A DNA stretch of 25,216 nt from JAKORR01 sp964608495 (GTDB taxonomy: Bacteria; Armatimonadota; Zipacnadia; Zipacnadales; FEN-943): positions 1 through 25,216 of the forward strand of contig CAZSOQ010000055.1 of the NCBI GenBank assembly GCA_964608495.1. The letters run 5' to 3'. The notes under the pieces were generated by a model. That model made no database searches, had not been told where the DNA came from, and saw nothing but the letters and a program-made list of their open reading frames with translations. Made by a program: the position numbers and the translations under genes. Below, in pieces: positions 7,274 to 16,598 of this stretch (position 1 is the stretch's first letter; every line of letters starts with the position of its first letter).

Positions 7274-10200
7274 CTACTCGGCCACCGTCACGGCGGCTTG
7301 GGCGGTCCGGCCCGAGGCGAGATCGCTGAGCCTGACCGTCCACCGTCCGAGCGGGTCGTTGAGCGCCACGGCGAAACCCACGGGGACGCTCTCGCCCCGC
7401 AGCAGCAGGTTCCGGGCGTAGTCCGACAGCGGCGCGCCGTCGGGGCCCAGGACCTCCAGCCGCACCATCTGATGCACCGCGGTGGCGGTCGGGCGGGCGG
7501 CGGTAACCTCCACTCGGCTCCCGCGCCTCGCGGTGTCACCGGCCAGCCCCACCGCCGGGGCGGGCAGCTCGCTGGCCGTCAGCAGAAGCAGTCGGCACTC
7601 CCCGGGCGCCAGGGGGGCGGAAAGGCTGGCGAGGCGGCCCAGGTACCTATGGGCCCTGAGATCGTAGACGTGGCGTTCCTGCCCCCAGGACACCGTCGCT
7701 ACCTCGTCCGCGGAGTCGCCCCGGTCGCGCAGCAGCCCGACGATGAGGCCGGCGCCCGGGTCCCCCGGCTCGCGGTGGACCTCGGCGCCCCGCCTCGTGG
7801 GCTCCTCGATTCGGTACCGTATCACCTCGACGTGGGGCTGCTTCCCGGACTGGTAAGCCACCTCGATGGGCGCCTTCACGCCGGCCTGGGCCAACACGCT
7901 CGCCACTACCCGCCTGACGGCCGCTTCGTTGGGCGAGCCCGTCTGCCGGTCGAGCGGCCAGGACGACAGGTCCAGGTTGAGGTACCAGGCCTTGCCCTTG
8001 CCCGCCTGCGAGGACACGAGGACCGGGATCCCGCCGCTGTCCCCGAGGGGCTGACCGGCGGCCCGAAGTCCCGTCTCGGCGGGCCGCAGGCGCAGACCGA
8101 GGGCCTCGCCCGCCAGCCCGGCCGAGACCGTGACGCTCTCGGCGGGCTCCGCCTCCTCGCCCCGACTGACGCCGAAGAGGTCATCCAGGGCCGGCCGCTC
8201 GAGGCGCCGGCAACGCTCGTCCATCAGGCCACACCAGCCGTCGGCGATGACCGTGCCGCCCGCCAGCGCGAACTTGCGTATCTCGGCCACTTCCTGCGAC
8301 GACAGCGCGATGCTCTCGGGCAGGATCAGCACCCGGTAGCGGCCCGCCTGGCGGGTCAGCTCGCCCTTCTCCACCTGCTCGTAGGCCACGAAGTCGTACT
8401 GCAGGCCCAGGTCCTCGATCAGCTTCACCCAGGCGTCGCGGACCTTCACGATGTGGCTGTCGTGATCTATCAGCAGCGCGGCCTGGATCGAGGGCTGGGA
8501 GTAGTGGATCGCGATGCCGTCCTGCAGGCGCCGACCCCCCCTGACGTAGTCCCAGGGCCCCTCGCGCAGCTCGTGGACGAAGCGGCGGGTGTCCTCTCCG
8601 GCCTCGGTGAGGGTGAAGTCGGGGTAGAGCAGCAGCGGAGTCGTCCAGCAGGAGACGGACTTGGTGTCGTGCAGCAGACACCAGAACATGTTGTACTCCA
8701 GCGCGCGCCCGCTCTGCCAGTACCCGGCGTAGTAGGGCGTCTGCATGACGCCCGTGGCCGGGGCGAAGCTGCGCCGCATCTCGTTGCTCCAACCCGTGTT
8801 GTAAGAGTGGTAGTAGCTGAAGGCGCTCGACAGCTTCCACCAGTCCATGCCGTTGCCCGGCTTGGGCTCCTGCGTGCCGGAGAGGCCGCACTTGGCCTCG
8901 GGGTCCACCTCTCGGATGGTCTTCTGGACGAAGGCGTAGTACGCGGCCAGGCTGTCGTTCATGAAAGTGCGGAACTCGGCCCAGGGCGCGGCATTGGCTC
9001 GGCCCCGGACCTCGTCCAGCGTCATGGGCACGACGTCCTCCCACGCCGCGAACGCGGTTTCCCAGTCGCGATTCAGGTCGTCCAGGCTCTTGTATCGCGC
9101 CTTGAGCCAGTCCCGGAAGGCGGCGAGGGTGTTGGGAGAGAAGCAGTAGTCGTAGTAGCTCGTGTAGTGGGTCAGGGACATTTCATCGCCCATGCAGTAG
9201 TCGTAGGGCAGACCCACCTTCGCGGCCTCGGCCACGCGATCGCGCAGCGCGCCGGCGAGCTTGTCCAGGTACTCGGGATCGTGCAGGCAGGGCTCGCGCA
9301 CCAACAGGGCATGGTCCTTGGTCTGGGCGTACTTGGCCGACTTCTCCGCGAACTTGGCGTCCCGGAAGCCCGGCACGCCGCGGCCGGCGTAGTCCAGCAG
9401 GCCGATGTAGGAGTGCTCGATGTTCTGCCACTTGTTGCGGTAGACCTTGCCCGAGGTCAGCTCGCTGACCGAATCCATCCCGACGTCAACCCCCAGCTCC
9501 TGGACCAGCGGCGTCAAGTACTGGTGCAGCCACAGGCAGCGGGTCAGGAAGTTGGCCGACCAGGACGTGAAGGTCAGGCGGCCCCAGTCACGGGCAGGCA
9601 GGGCGATGAGCCGCCTGCGCGCCGTATCGAGGGTCTGGGCCGCCTCGCCTTGGCCACGCAGCAACGTGACGCGCCACTCCAGGCCCATATTCCGCAGCTC
9701 CGGCGGCGCGAAGGAGAACTCCAGCGGCTCGGCCCGCGCGCCCACCGGCTTCTCCTCCGCGAAGAGCAGACGGCCGTGGGTGTCGTACAGCTCGGCCCGG
9801 ACCCGCAGGCCGGGCTCCAGGGCCAGCACGGCCTCCAGCTCGACCGTCAAGCCCAGCGGCTGCTCGGGGACGAAGACCCTCGCCCAGGGCTGCCCTTCCG
9901 CCACGAGCGTGCGGCAGTCCGTCACCGGGTCGCGGTCCACCGTGAGCGACTTCACGGCCGCGGCCGGCCTGGCGTTGTTGACGGGCAGCAGGGCCCAGTC
10001 CATGGCCGCTCGCGAATTCGCATCGCGCAGGATCACGCGCACGAAGTTCCAGCCCGCTCGCGCGGCGCCCAGATCAACGCTGGTCTGCTGGCCGGGGCGG
10101 ACCTCCACCTGCCGGGCGCCGAAGCGCAGGTAGCTGAGGTCGTCGGGCGACTCGGCCCCGCGCAGGAGGGAGGGTGTCCAGAAGCCCTGGCACAGGGCGG

Positions 10201-12922
10201 CGGCGCGGTCGTCGCCACCAGGGGCGGCGCCGGCGGTGATGGGCGTGCCGAACTTGTCCGTGAGCTGCAAGGTGGCGGAAAGCGGGGCGGCAGTGTCGCC
10301 CTCAGCCGTAAGACCAGCCACGACGTGGCCCTCGTCGCTCAGCCGCGCGCTCAGACCGACCAGGTGTGCAGGGCCTTCCTTGCCGGCCGCCCACACGACC
10401 ATCCGCGTGATGAGCACCCACCAGTGCTCCCAGTACGGCCACGTCATCTGCTCATATTCGGGCTGCAGCAGGGCGCCCCGGTAACTGATGGCCGGCGTGA
10501 GCGCCGAGAAGCCACGGTAGCTCATGACGTGCGTGAGGACGTCATAGGTGGCGGTCACCACGCGCCCCTTGCCCACCTCTGAGGCCGCCAGAAGGGGAAC
10601 TCCGTCCTCCGCGTAGTACCCGCCCACGCCCTGCGGTGGGCGCGAGTACTCCATCCGGCGCGTCCTGGGCACGAGGAGGGCCATGGCCTCGTCCGCCCAT
10701 TCCCAGGGCAGCCCGCGCCCGATGTCATCCATGCTACCCGCCTTCCACGTGTAGAACCGGCCCAGGGGACGGTCGTCCTCGGAGATCCCCAGGGCGTTGA
10801 CCAGCGGATCGTCGGCCGGGACGCCGCAGGGCTCGATCGCCACCAGCCCCATTCCCCCCTGCACCTTATCCGCCAGCTTCGCCCGGATCTCGGGCGTGAA
10901 GTGCACCTGCCAGTCGAAGCCTGCTATCACCGCCACGTCCAGGGGCTTGTCCAGGGCTTCCAGCAGGCGCTTCTGGGCCGTCTCCAGGTTGGGGACGGTG
11001 CGGTCGCCCTGGTAGATCCACTCCTTCTCGCGGTTCGTGCGGAACTTGATGTAGGTGACGTCAACGTCCAGGCGCTGGGCAAGCTCGATGACCTCCCGCG
11101 CGTTCTGGTCGTCGCACAGGACCAGCGCCCGGATCGGGCCGTTGACGTGCGGCCGACCCCAGGGCACGTGCGGGGTAACGATGGAGGACTGCAGATCGTG
11201 GCGGGGGAGGGCGCTGGTGTCCTGGCTTTCGACACGGGCGGTCCGCTTCTCGCGAGGTTCGAGGCGGTAGGCGACGCGGGCCGTGCCGAAGTGGAGGAGG
11301 CGCTCGAAGTCGCCCACGACCTGATCGCCCACGATGACCCGGCAGGAGACGAGGGCCGGGGCGCCGGCCGCGCCGGGGGTCTCGCCCGCAAAGACGTCGG
11401 TCACCGCTCCCTCGGCCAGGGGCTTGCGCCCGAGCTCCCGGTCCTCGCCGTCGGGGTAGGGCCGCCAGCTCACGGCGGCGCTGGCGGCCGGGGCGCCGGC
11501 AGGTACGAAGACCTGCACGCGCGCCGAGACCTTGCCACCCTCCTCGGCGGCCTCGATGCAGCCGATCGCTGCTGACCCGGCGACGTCGGCTGCCCCGGGC
11601 GCGGGCAGGGGGCACACGCCGTCCACGCGCGCGAGCCCGTGGAAGGGCACCACCAGGTAGCGGGCCGTGAACGATTGACCGGCCGCGAGCTTGACCAGCC
11701 CATGCCGCCATTCAGCCGTGGCAGCCGGGGAAGAGATCCCGGCCCACTGGTAGAAGCACGCCAGGTTGGGGTAGGGGACGAGGACCGCCAGGCCCGGGGC
11801 GGGCCGTCCTTCGGCCTCCGGATCGCTCACCAGCGCCATCCAGCCGCGGGCGGGCTCCCAGTACCACAGGTCCACGCCGTCCTTCAGCTTGCCCGGCTCG
11901 AGGCGGAACTCCTGCACGCCTTCGACCGTCGGCACGAAGTAGCGCGTGACGGCCCCGGGCCTGCCCACCCAGTTGTGCATCCACGGTCCGTACTCGTACT
12001 CCGTCATCGAGGACGGGTCGTTCTGGATCTCCCACTCGACCTGCAGGACGGGGCTGTCGTCGCGCAACAGGAGGCGCTTGCGGGCGTGGGTGAAGGACAT
12101 CATGCCCCCGGCGCCGGTGAGACGGGTCTCGACCCAGGCGCTCCCATCGCCCTGGCCCTTGTCGGCCGAGCAGGGGTTGTCGGCGAAGAAGTACTGGGGC
12201 TTCCAGAGCTGCTCGCGCAGCAGGCCGAAGTTCGCGCCCTGCGCGCAGACCAGGTCCGTGCCCGCCGGGTGGTAGATAAAGCTGCGCACCACGCCGCCCC
12301 TGGCGGGCGACGCCACGAGGCGCACCCAGCGGTTCTCGAGCATGAGGTCCAGCTTGCCGTCCCCATCGGCGTCCACCTCGGCCACGGCCGCCCGCTCGGC
12401 CGGCGGTCGCTTGGCCAGCTCGGCGGCGGCTCCTGTCGGCCCGGTCTCGGCCGGCGCGCCGAACACCTGGATCTCGGATATAGATAGAATGCTTGCGGCC
12501 AGAAAGGCCACGCGCAGAGCTTCGGTGGTCATGCCTTTCCCCTCCAGCTCGATGGCGAAGTCGTTGTGCCCGGACTCGAAGGGCTGCAGGAACCCGGGCT
12601 TTTCGTCAACCTGCAGCCACAGCCCGCCCTGCTGGACGTAGAGCTGCAGAGCCCGGCACTTGTAGTTGTCGTTGTGGCGGTGACAGTGAGCCACGACGCG
12701 GTCAATGCGATACAGGCCGGGCAGGGAGAGCGTAAGGGCCGGGCTGTTGGCGCGGTAGATGACCGTGTGGCTGCTGCCGGTCTGGCCGTCGGCGAGCATG
12801 TTGCCGGTCTTGTCGGCATACTGGTCTGACAGGTAGATGGCGGGGCAGGAGTAGGTGAAGCCCGTTATCTGCGGCTGACCGCACGCGGCCAGGACCACTA
12901 CCGCCAACGGGAGGACGCCCAT
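7274..12922 (-). CDS. Giant GH42-like (beta-galactosidase trimerisation domain) lipoprotein
   Basis: 1,882 residues. A lipobox LAAC places the lipidated cysteine at residue 14, although the n-region (MGVLPLA) lacks the usual positive charge. Apparent layout: a discoidin/F5-8C-like carbohydrate-binding domain (about 20-155); a galactose-mutarotase-like beta-sandwich (about 180-480); a Rossmann-like/amidotransferase-like alpha/beta region (about 595-840); beta-domains; a GH42-like TIM barrel (about 1115-1465) with the family-like FSPNTLAAFRDWLKARYKSLDDLN; a beta-galactosidase trimerisation domain (about 1468-1590, with YRVLILPESIALSS); and C-terminal beta-domains. The likely acid/base is E1247 in MGDEMS. 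At the position that best aligns with the nucleophile, M-E becomes M1393-Q1394. The start is ATG 12920-12922, 8 nt after AAGGAGG (12931-12937); a longer open frame to 13093 has no such support. Predicted role: surface binding or cleavage of a plant-type or galactose-containing glycan; the substrate is unknown. Confidence 0.82.
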   Translation of the reverse strand: MGVLPLAVVVLAACGQPQITGFTYSCPAIYLSDQYADKTGNMLADGQTGSSHTVIYRANSPALTLSLPGLYRIDRVVAHCHRHNDNYKCRALQLYVQQGGLWLQVDEKPGFLQPFESGHNDFAIELEGKGMTTEALRVAFLAASILSISEIQVFGAPAETGPTGAAAELAKRPPAERAAVAEVDADGDGKLDLMLENRWVRLVASPARGGVVRSFIYHPAGTDLVCAQGANFGLLREQLWKPQYFFADNPCSADKGQGDGSAWVETRLTGAGGMMSFTHARKRLLLRDDSPVLQVEWEIQNDPSSMTEYEYGPWMHNWVGRPGAVTRYFVPTVEGVQEFRLEPGKLKDGVDLWYWEPARGWMALVSDPEAEGRPAPGLAVLVPYPNLACFYQWAGISSPAATAEWRHGLVKLAAGQSFTARYLVVPFHGLARVDGVCPLPAPGAADVAGSAAIGCIEAAEEGGKVSARVQVFVPAGAPAASAAVSWRPYPDGEDRELGRKPLAEGAVTDVFAGETPGAAGAPALVSCRVIVGDQVVGDFERLLHFGTARVAYRLEPREKRTARVESQDTSALPRHDLQSSIVTPHVPWGRPHVNGPIRALVLCDDQNAREVIELAQRLDVDVTYIKFRTNREKEWIYQGDRTVPNLETAQKRLLEALDKPLDVAVIAGFDWQVHFTPEIRAKLADKVQGGMGLVAIEPCGVPADDPLVNALGISEDDRPLGRFYTWKAGSMDDIGRGLPWEWADEAMALLVPRTRRMEYSRPPQGVGGYYAEDGVPLLAASEVGKGRVVTATYDVLTHVMSYRGFSALTPAISYRGALLQPEYEQMTWPYWEHWWVLITRMVVWAAGKEGPAHLVGLSARLSDEGHVVAGLTAEGDTAAPLSATLQLTDKFGTPITAGAAPGGDDRAAALCQGFWTPSLLRGAESPDDLSYLRFGARQVEVRPGQQTSVDLGAARAGWNFVRVILRDANSRAAMDWALLPVNNARPAAAVKSLTVDRDPVTDCRTLVAEGQPWARVFVPEQPLGLTVELEAVLALEPGLRVRAELYDTHGRLLFAEEKPVGARAEPLEFSFAPPELRNMGLEWRVTLLRGQGEAAQTLDTARRRLIALPARDWGRLTFTSWSANFLTRCLWLHQYLTPLVQELGVDVGMDSVSELTSGKVYRNKWQNIEHSYIGLLDYAGRGVPGFRDAKFAEKSAKYAQTKDHALLVREPCLHDPEYLDKLAGALRDRVAEAAKVGLPYDYCMGDEMSLTHYTSYYDYCFSPNTLAAFRDWLKARYKSLDDLNRDWETAFAAWEDVVPMTLDEVRGRANAAPWAEFRTFMNDSLAAYYAFVQKTIREVDPEAKCGLSGTQEPKPGNGMDWWKLSSAFSYYHSYNTGWSNEMRRSFAPATGVMQTPYYAGYWQSGRALEYNMFWCLLHDTKSVSCWTTPLLLYPDFTLTEAGEDTRRFVHELREGPWDYVRGGRRLQDGIAIHYSQPSIQAALLIDHDSHIVKVRDAWVKLIEDLGLQYDFVAYEQVEKGELTRQAGRYRVLILPESIALSSQEVAEIRKFALAGGTVIADGWCGLMDERCRRLERPALDDLFGVSRGEEAEPAESVTVSAGLAGEALGLRLRPAETGLRAAGQPLGDSGGIPVLVSSQAGKGKAWYLNLDLSSWPLDRQTGSPNEAAVRRVVASVLAQAGVKAPIEVAYQSGKQPHVEVIRYRIEEPTRRGAEVHREPGDPGAGLIVGLLRDRGDSADEVATVSWGQERHVYDLRAHRYLGRLASLSAPLAPGECRLLLLTASELPAPAVGLAGDTARRGSRVEVTAARPTATAVHQMVRLEVLGPDGAPLSDYARNLLLRGESVPVGFAVALNDPLGRWTVRLSDLASGRTAQAAVTVAE

Positions 12923-12930
12923 CAGCCTCT

Positions 12931-12937
12931 CCTCCTT
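12931..12937 (-). promoter_or_regulatory. Ribosome binding site fixing the start of the giant lipoprotein
   Basis: CCTCCTT on the plus strand, that is AAGGAGG on the coding strand, 8 nt before ATG 12922. It selects the start that places a lipobox cysteine at residue 14. Confidence 0.8.
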
Positions 12938-13020
12938 CGATCGGCGACCCGATCCCCTCAGGGGCGACTTCGCGCGCGACGAGCCGTCTCCTTGTCCGCG
13001 CGGCCCGTGGTCCCGGGGGC

Positions 13021-13055
13021 GCCTGGCCCCGGCGCCGGGGGCCCGTGGGCCAGGC
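13021..13055. promoter_or_regulatory. Nested palindromes in the divergent control region
   Basis: GCCTGGCCC (13021-13029) and GGGCCAGGC (13047-13055) form a perfect 9-bp inverted repeat. Nested in it is the 14-bp perfect palindrome CCCCGGCGCCGGGG (13027-13040). It lies in the 205-bp gap between the divergent glycosidase-like lipoprotein and isomerase-like genes, so it could be a shared operator; GC-rich chance palindromes cannot be excluded. Confidence 0.4.
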
Positions 13056-13127
13056 AGGAGGACGCCAGGACCTCGCGAACCCAGCCACGCCACTCGTGCT
13101 CTGGTGGCCCCGTGAGGTGAGCCAGCC

Positions 13128-13898
13128 GTGATAGGCTTCGACCCCTACAGCGGGACGAGAGGGCGGTTCAAGGCGCCCGAGCTGGTGGACCTGGTGGCCG
13201 ACGCTGGCTACGATGCCATCAACCTCATCGCCACGGAAGACTTCCTTCCCCCCGGCGACGAGGACCTGCTCCGGCGCACCGAGGAGCGGCTTGAGGCCCG
13301 GGGCCTGTCCGTGCCCACCTTCTACTTCACCCGCGACGACCTGGTGCTGCTGCCGGGCGGGCAGGAGCAGGTGAGGCAGTGGACACCTCGGGCTCTGGAG
13401 CTGGCCCAGCGGTTCAACGCCCCGAACATCGGCGTGGGCACGTGGGCGATACCCGAGGGCGCGACCCGTTGCGAGCAGTTGACGGCCTTGAGCGACACTC
13501 TGGCCTTCCTCGCCGAGGAGGCCGCCGGTGTCGGCCGGGTCGTGTCGGTGGAGTTCGAGACCAAGGGGGCCCTCACCGACTGCTACTCGGCCAGGAAGTT
13601 CATCCTGGACCTCGACCCGCGCCTGCGTCTGACCGTGGACACCTACCATATGTTCACCGCCGGGACGGACTTCCAGGCCGGCCTTACGGCCCTCGAGGGG
13701 CTGGTCGGCGAGGTGCACCTGTCGGGTAGTGACCGCGGCGAGCCGGGCGCAGCGGGTGACGAGTGCGACTATGCCGGACTCATGCGCGGGCTACGGGAGA
13801 TCGGCTATGACGGCCCGCTCGTCCTGCAGTATGCCGTGCAGGATCTGGAGAGCCTCGGGCGGGCCTCCCGGTTCGCCCGGGACCTGGTCTCGGGCTGA
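13128..13898 (+). CDS. Xylose-isomerase-like TIM-barrel protein (sugar isomerase/epimerase family)
   Basis: 256 residues, one cytoplasmic AP-endonuclease-2/xylose-isomerase-like barrel. Features include IGFDPYSG at strand 1, PELVDLVADAGYDAINL, VSVEFETKG with E142, LTVDTYHMF with D171 and H174, and GEVHLSGSD with H197. In the family, four residues (Glu, Asp, His, Glu) usually hold a divalent metal; here the last one, expected on the final strand, is Q234 in LVLQYA. Members isomerise or epimerise keto-sugars, inositols or hydroxypyruvate, so the substrate is not predictable. The GTG at 13128-13130 follows GAGGTGA (13114-13120) with 7 nt spacing. It is 59 bp upstream of the DUF4838 gene and probably co-transcribed with it. 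It could also be a non-metal or inactive relative. Confidence 0.8.
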   Translation: MIGFDPYSGTRGRFKAPELVDLVADAGYDAINLIATEDFLPPGDEDLLRRTEERLEARGLSVPTFYFTRDDLVLLPGGQEQVRQWTPRALELAQRFNAPNIGVGTWAIPEGATRCEQLTALSDTLAFLAEEAAGVGRVVSVEFETKGALTDCYSARKFILDLDPRLRLTVDTYHMFTAGTDFQAGLTALEGLVGEVHLSGSDRGEPGAAGDECDYAGLMRGLREIGYDGPLVLQYAVQDLESLGRASRFARDLVSG

Positions 13899-13957
13899 TC
13901 CGCCCCTCGCGCCCGGGGGACTGGGCGCCAGACGATGACCACCGAGGGGGATAGGCG

Positions 13958-16435
13958 ATGACCGTGTGCCTGCTTGTCGCTGTGGCGGCCCTGACGGCAT
14001 CCGGCTTCGACCTGGTCCGGGAGGGCCGGCCGGTCGCGACCGTGGTGCTGCCTTCGGACGCCTCGCAGGTGCTGAAGGACGCTGCGGCCGAGCTGGCGAC
14101 CTATGTCGGGAAGATAACGGGCGCCGAGCTGGCGACGGTCGCGGAGGAAGCCCTCCCGGAGGGGCCTGCTGTGCTGCTTGGCTCGACCCGCGCCGCCGCC
14201 GAGTCCGGCGTGTCGGCGGCCGACCTGGACCGCGACGGCTTCCTTCTCCGCGCCCTCGGCCCGCGGCTGTTCATCGTCGGCCACGACGACGAGGCCACCC
14301 GCCTCGGCGTGTGTTTCCTGCTGCAGCGTTACGGCGGCGTGCGCTGGTACCTGCCGACGGAGCTGGGGGAGCACGTGCCCAAGCGCGCCACCTTCTCAGT
14401 GCCGGGGAACTTGGACGACGTCCAGGAGCCGGACTGGCAGTCACGGCAGTGGAGCTCGGCCGCGCGCATGGACCCCGCGTGGGAGCGGCGCAACCTGGTC
14501 CGCGCGCGCTATCAGTTCCACCACAACCTGTTCAAGGTCTTCGTGCCGTCGGAGCTGTACGACGAACATCCCGAGTGGTTCCCGCTGCGCAGCCCCGACG
14601 CCGCCGAGCGCTACCGGCCAACGTCCGACGATGAGCACGGCTGGCAGCCCTGCTTCGCCAACGAAGCGGCGGCGCGCTACGCGGCGGACCTGATCATCAG
14701 GCGCTTTGATGAGGACCCGGCGGCCACGAGCTTCTCGCTGGGCGTCAACGACAGCTCGGGGTACTGCCAGTGCGCGCAGTGCCGGGCCCTGGACGATCCC
14801 GACAAGCCCACCTTCCGCGGCAGGCCCAACTACTCCAACCGCTTCTTCACCTTCGCCAACCGCGTGGCCGAGCTGGTGGCGGCCAGGCACCCCGACAAGC
14901 TCATCGGCTGCCTGGCCTACTCGCTGTGCGAGGAAGTCCCCAGCTTCCCCGTGCACCCGAACATCATCCCGTATCTCACCAACGACCGGGCCCAGTGGTG
15001 GGACGCAGCCTTCCGCCGCGAGGACGAGGAGCTGCTGCGGCGGTGGTCTAAGGCCGCGCGCCAGCTCGGCGTCTACGACTACTACTACGGGTCGGGGTAC
15101 GTCATCCCGCGGCTGTTCACGCGCTTGAGCGACGAGTCCATCAAGTTCTGCCGCGACACGGGCGTCACGGCGTGGTACGCCGAGATCTACAGCAACTGGT
15201 CGCTGGACGGCCCCAAGGCGTGGCTGGCGAGCCAGCTCCTCTGGGACACGGACCAGGACGCGAGGGCCCTGCTGGACGACTACTACGCGAACTTCTTCGG
15301 CCCGGCCGCCGAGCCCATGCGCAGGTACTGGGAGCGATGCGAGCAGGTGTGGATGGCGCAGGGCGGGAGCGCTCACTGGTTCAAGTACTTCTTCGACGCC
15401 GACCAGCTCGAGCTGTTCTCGCCGGAGGTGCTGCGCGAGCTGCGCGGGTACCTGACCGACGCGGAGCGCAAGACGGTCGCGGCCCAGGCCGAGCCCGGCG
15501 CGGACGGCGAGTACCTGGACCTGGTGCGCAGACGTGTGGAGCTGTACCGCCAGGGCCTGGGCATCACGCAACGCTACTCCCGCGTCTGGCACTTGGACCG
15601 CGAGATCGCCACCACGCCGGTGACCGATGGGGCCTCGGCGCGCCGCGTGGCCGAGGCAGCCGTCGCGATGGGGGAGGCCCTGGACGATCTGGCGAGGTAC
15701 CGCGAGGACGTGATCGCGACCAGTCCGCTGCACGCGCCTGTGATCGCCTTCGAAGAGCGCTGCCGCAACATGCCGGGCCAGGGCTTGGCGTTGGGCCTGG
15801 TGGCGGCGGTTGACTGGGCGCTCGCGGCGGGCAAGCCGGAGCTGGTCGTCGAGGTGTTGGGCACGGCCGAGCACGCGCGCAGCGTCTCCCCGACCGTGGC
15901 CCGCCTGCGCGCCTGGATCGCCAACCCCGCCCTGGCGGAACAGCTCCTCGCCAACGGCGGCGTCGAGGACGGCGAGGAGGGAGCCGAGGCGCCCACGGGC
16001 TGGGGAACCTGGATACGCCCGGGGACAACGGCCAACCTCGAGTGGGCGACGGACCGGGCGCACGGCGGCACTCGGTCGCTCAGGGTCTCGGACGCGACGG
16101 CTGCCTGCTACACCGCGAGTGTCCCGGTCGAGCCCGGCCAGACTCTCCTGGCGCGGGCGTGGGTGTCGGGGCGGGTGACGGCGCCGTCCACCGTCGAGCT
16201 CGTGGTGCAATGGCAGGACGCGGAGGGCAAGTGGGTGCACTGGGACAAGCGGGCCGCGTGCGGCCTGAGGCCCGGCGAGCACAAGGACTGGAGGCCGCTG
16301 CTGGTGCTGGCGGAGGTGCCCGAGGGCGCTGGCCGAGCCGTCCTGCTCACCGTGGTCTACAACCAGCAGGCCGGTGACGTTGTATACTTCGACGACCTGT
16401 CGCTTGTCCGTCTGCCGGCGGGCGATGGGAACTAG
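13958..16435 (+). CDS. Exported DUF4838 glycoside-hydrolase-like protein with C-terminal CBM-like domain
   Basis: 825 residues. A short hydrophobic N-terminus (about 1-16) suggests export. Residues about 20-130 form an alpha-glucuronidase/GH20-type N-terminal domain: LKDAAAELATYVGKITGAEL, VLLGSTR and FLLQRYGGVRWYLP. These are followed by the DUF4838 core, with FSLGVNDSSGYCQCAQC (cysteines 270, 272, 275), NRFFTFANRVAELVA and DKLIGCLAYS. The C-terminus (about 665-820) looks like a CBM4/9- or CBM22-type beta-sandwich, from NGGVEDG to VVYFDDLSLV. DUF4838 proteins sit in polysaccharide loci and are presumed glycosidases; the catalytic residues are not established, so none are assigned. ATG 13958 follows a GAGGGGGAT ribosome site. 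The preceding isomerase-like gene and the following oxidoreductase suggest uptake and processing of one glycan-derived sugar. Confidence 0.85.
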   Translation: MTVCLLVAVAALTASGFDLVREGRPVATVVLPSDASQVLKDAAAELATYVGKITGAELATVAEEALPEGPAVLLGSTRAAAESGVSAADLDRDGFLLRALGPRLFIVGHDDEATRLGVCFLLQRYGGVRWYLPTELGEHVPKRATFSVPGNLDDVQEPDWQSRQWSSAARMDPAWERRNLVRARYQFHHNLFKVFVPSELYDEHPEWFPLRSPDAAERYRPTSDDEHGWQPCFANEAAARYAADLIIRRFDEDPAATSFSLGVNDSSGYCQCAQCRALDDPDKPTFRGRPNYSNRFFTFANRVAELVAARHPDKLIGCLAYSLCEEVPSFPVHPNIIPYLTNDRAQWWDAAFRREDEELLRRWSKAARQLGVYDYYYGSGYVIPRLFTRLSDESIKFCRDTGVTAWYAEIYSNWSLDGPKAWLASQLLWDTDQDARALLDDYYANFFGPAAEPMRRYWERCEQVWMAQGGSAHWFKYFFDADQLELFSPEVLRELRGYLTDAERKTVAAQAEPGADGEYLDLVRRRVELYRQGLGITQRYSRVWHLDREIATTPVTDGASARRVAEAAVAMGEALDDLARYREDVIATSPLHAPVIAFEERCRNMPGQGLALGLVAAVDWALAAGKPELVVEVLGTAEHARSVSPTVARLRAWIANPALAEQLLANGGVEDGEEGAEAPTGWGTWIRPGTTANLEWATDRAHGGTRSLRVSDATAACYTASVPVEPGQTLLARAWVSGRVTAPSTVELVVQWQDAEGKWVHWDKRAACGLRPGEHKDWRPLLVLAEVPEGAGRAVLLTVVYNQQAGDVVYFDDLSLVRLPAGDGN

Positions 16436-16536
16436 CGGCCACCGCCGGCACGGCGCAGGGGTCACGGGCCACAACGCCGGCCCTGCCCTGGCACATGGCG
16501 GCCTGCCAGAGGCAGACGAGACCGGGGTCCACTGGT

Positions 16537-16560
16537 AGCCGCAGGCTTCAGCCTGCGGCT
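16537..16560. repeat. REP-like palindrome (10-bp stem, TTCA loop)
   Basis: AGCCGCAGGC (16537-16546), loop TTCA, GCCTGCGGCT (16551-16560): a perfect 10-bp stem. Short GCAGGCTTCAGCCTGC-type palindromes are often dispersed extragenic repeats in high-GC bacteria; only one copy is in this window. It could also shield the 3' end of the DUF4838 mRNA. No T-run follows, so a classical intrinsic terminator is unlikely. Confidence 0.7.
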
Positions 16561-16598
16561 GTGGCCTTGCGGCTATCGGGCGGACGCTTTCAGACACC

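Noticed and set aside
7043..10582. Long plus-strand open frame of 1,179 codons opposite the giant lipoprotein gene
   Set aside because: It is the antisense shadow of a gene with clear domains, ribosome site and lipobox. Its translation is low-complexity Arg/Gly/Ala/Leu-rich with no family features.
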